This document shows, piece by piece, positions 4,475-6,412 of a stretch of DNA of 6,412 bases. Source of the DNA: Rubritepida sp. (GTDB taxonomy: Bacteria > Pseudomonadota > Alphaproteobacteria > Acetobacterales > Acetobacteraceae); the NCBI GenBank assembly GCA_007129145.1, contig SKWC01000011.1, positions 1 through 6,412 on the forward strand, written 5' to 3'. Made by a program: the position numbers and the translations under genes. Each line of letters begins with the position of its first letter. Within the stretch, counting starts at the first letter, position 1. The notes beneath the pieces were generated by a model, which was not told the DNA's origin, made no database searches, and worked only from the letters and a program-made list of their open reading frames with translations.

Positions 4475-6412
4475 TCACGCCGCCGCCACGGTCTCCGTCT
4501 CGAAGCATTCGATCTGGTCGCCCACGCGGATGTCGTCGTAGTTGCGGAAGCCCATGCCGCATTCGTAGCCGTTGGTGACTTCCTTCACGTCGTCCTTGAA
4601 GCGGCGCAGCGTCGCCAGCTCGCCCTCGTGGATCACGACGCCCTCGCGCAGCAGGCGGAAGCCGCAGCCGCGCCGCACCACGCCCTCGGTCACGCGGCAA
4701 CCGGCCACGCGGCCGATGCGCTTGACGTCGAACACCTGCAGGATCTGCGCGTAGCCGATGAAGTTCTCACGCTGCACCGGCGCAAGGCGCGACTTGTAGA
4801 GCGCCTCGATGTCGTCCGCGACCTGGTAGATGATGGAGTAGTAGCGGATGTCGACGCCGTCGCGCTGCGCCATCTCGCGCGCCTGGGTGGTGGCGCGGAC
4901 GTTGAACGCCACCACGATCGCCTTGGAGGCCTTGGCGAGCTGCACGTCGCTTTCGGTGATCTGGCCGACCGCCGAGTGCAGCACGCGCACGCGCACCTCC
5001 TCATTGCCGATCTTGGCCAGGGTGGCGCCGATCGCCTCGGCGCTGCCCTGCACATCGGCCTTGACCACGACGGCGACTTCCTTCTGCTCGCCGGCCTGGA
5101 TGCGGGCCAGCATCTCCGCCAGTGTGCCGCGCGCGGCACCTGCCGCGGCCGCCGCCTTCTCGCGCGTGCGGGCCTGGCGGAATTCGCTCACCTCGCGGGC
5201 GCGGGCCTCGCTTTCCACCGCGACCAGCGCGTCGCCGGCCGAGGGCACGCCGCCTAGACCCAGCACCTCCACCGGGGTGGAGGGGCCGGCCAGCTTGATC
5301 TGCTGGCCCTTGTCGTCAACCAGCGCGCGCACGCGGCCCCATTCGGCGCCCACCACCACGATGTCGCCCTGGTGCAGCGTGCCTTTCTGAACCAGCACGG
5401 TGGCGACCGCGCCACGGCCCTTGTCGAGCTTGCTCTCGATCACGGTGCCGGATGCGCTGCGCTCGGGGTTGGCGCGCAGGTCGAGGATCTCGGCCTGCAG
5501 CAGGATGGCTTCCAGTAGCTTGTCGAGGTTGGTGCCCTTCAGTGCCGAGACCTGAAGCTCCTGGGTGTCGCCGCCCAGGCTTTCTACCACGACCTCATGC
5601 TGCAGCAGCTCGTTGCGCACGCGGTCGAGGTTGACGCCCGGCTTGTCGATCTTGTTGACCGCCACGATCAGCGGCACTTCGGCGGCGCGGGCGTGCTTGA
5701 TGGCCTCGATGGTCTGCGGCATCACGCCGTCATCGGCGGCGACGACCAGCACCACCATGTCGGTCACGCTGGCGCCGCGGGCACGCATGGCCGTGAAGGC
5801 CTCATGGCCCGGGGTGTCGATGAAGGCGACCTTCCCGCTGCCGGTGTCCACCTGATAGGCGCCGATGTGCTGGGTGATGCCCCCGGCCTCGCGCGCCGCC
5901 ACGTCGGTCTTGCGCAGCGCGTCCAGCAGGCTGGTCTTGCCGTGGTCAACATGGCCCATGATGGTCACGACCGGCGGGCGCGGCAGCAGTTCCTCTTCCT
6001 CGTCCACCGGCCCCTCGAGGCCGATTTCCACGTCATCGTCGGCGACGCGCTTCACGCGGTGGCCGAATTCCTGCGCCACCAGCTCGGCCGTGTCGGCGTC
6101 GATGGACTGCGTCAGGGTCGCCATCACGCCCATGCGGAACAGCGCCTTCACCACCTCGCCGCCGCGGGCAGCCATGCGGTTGGCGAGTTCCTGCACCGTG
6201 ATGGTCTCGGGGATCACGACGTCCAGCACCACGCGCTCCTGGCCGGAGCGCAGGCGCGCGAGCTCCGCCTGCCGGCGCTCACGCTCACGGGCGCGGCGGA
6301 CCGAGGCGAGCGAGCGGCTGCGGTCGTCGTCGCCATCCAGCGCGGCGGCCACGTCGATGCGGCCCTCGCGGCGGCTGGTGCCGGCCAGGGTGGATTTCTT
6401 GGGCGCCGGCGC
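4475..6412 (-). CDS. infB: Translation initiation factor IF2, 5'-truncated by window edge
   Basis: IF2 is the cytoplasmic GTPase that brings fMet-tRNA to the 30S subunit and promotes 50S joining. The reading frame stays open to the window edge, so 645 codons are visible and the true start and most of the variable N-terminal region lie outside. Numbering from the first visible codon, a basic/acidic linker leads into an IF2_N domain (about 61-117). The G domain follows, with G1 GHVDHGKT (153-160), G2 GGIT (177-180), G3 DTPGH (199-203), G4 NKID (253-256) and G5 SALKG (289-293). After it come the beta-barrel domain II, an alanine/arginine-rich linker, the IF-2 domain III and the C-terminal fMet-tRNA-binding domain, which contains GYECGMGF near the end. 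The order matches canonical IF2 and no domain is broken. The stop is TGA at 4475-4477, 3 to 6 bases before the next gene, so coupling is likely. The identification is secure. Confidence 0.98.
   Translation of the reverse strand, partial: APAPKKSTLAGTSRREGRIDVAAALDGDDDRSRSLASVRRARERERRQAELARLRSGQERVVLDVVIPETITVQELANRMAARGGEVVKALFRMGVMATLTQSIDADTAELVAQEFGHRVKRVADDDVEIGLEGPVDEEEELLPRPPVVTIMGHVDHGKTSLLDALRKTDVAAREAGGITQHIGAYQVDTGSGKVAFIDTPGHEAFTAMRARGASVTDMVVLVVAADDGVMPQTIEAIKHARAAEVPLIVAVNKIDKPGVNLDRVRNELLQHEVVVESLGGDTQELQVSALKGTNLDKLLEAILLQAEILDLRANPERSASGTVIESKLDKGRGAVATVLVQKGTLHQGDIVVVGAEWGRVRALVDDKGQQIKLAGPSTPVEVLGLGGVPSAGDALVAVESEARAREVSEFRQARTREKAAAAAGAARGTLAEMLARIQAGEQKEVAVVVKADVQGSAEAIGATLAKIGNEEVRVRVLHSAVGQITESDVQLAKASKAIVVAFNVRATTQAREMAQRDGVDIRYYSIIYQVADDIEALYKSRLAPVQRENFIGYAQILQVFDVKRIGRVAGCRVTEGVVRRGCGFRLLREGVVIHEGELATLRRFKDDVKEVTNGYECGMGFRNYDDIRVGDQIECFETETVAAA

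Noticed and set aside
4419..4700. A 93-codon minus-strand frame starting inside infB and ending inside the membrane-protein gene
   Set aside because: It is a frame-shifted reading of the conserved IF2 C-terminal domain and has no similarity of its own.
3998..5257. A 419-codon plus-strand open frame opposite infB and the small membrane-protein gene
   Set aside because: Composition is dominated by His/Ala/Leu/Asp/Val as produced by reverse reading of GC-rich codons, with no family motif. The opposite strand encodes intact IF2.

Overview
The window looks like chromosomal DNA of a very GC-rich alphaproteobacterium (roughly 70% G+C by eye). The protein sequences (IF2, TruB, RbfA, PNPase) read most like Rhodospirillales/Acetobacteraceae (Roseomonas-like) versions. 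The family placement is an inference; the class is more secure. No mobile element, CRISPR array, tRNA or rRNA is visible.

Every gene I can support lies on the minus strand, so transcription runs from high to low coordinates. In that order they are: infB (IF2, lacking its N-terminal part, which lies beyond position 6412), a small two-helix membrane protein of unknown function (4016-4471), rbfA, truB, rpsO (S15), a second small two-helix membrane protein of unknown function (1818-2282), a 319-bp leader without a gene, and pnp (PNPase, lacking its C-terminal KH and S1 domains, which lie before position 1). This is the conserved translation/RNA-decay cluster (nusA-)infB-rbfA-truB-rpsO-pnp with two extra membrane-protein genes inserted.

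From infB to the second membrane protein the genes are packed tightly: gaps of 3-6, 5, 35 and 44 bases, then a 4-base ATGA overlap. One transcript with translational coupling is likely. The products act together on 30S maturation and initiation (IF2, RbfA, S15), on tRNA psi55 (TruB) and on RNA turnover (PNPase).

The 1499-1817 stretch before pnp is the only sizeable non-coding part. It holds several inverted repeats: a weak terminator-like element just after the second membrane gene, a near-perfect 11-bp hairpin, a 14-bp palindrome, and a potential stem that would hide the pnp ribosome-binding site. It is the best candidate here for a cis-regulatory region.

Most of the window is an ordinary housekeeping operon. 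The items worth a second look are the two inserted membrane-protein genes and the structured pnp leader. I do not see convincing evidence of a wholly new system.
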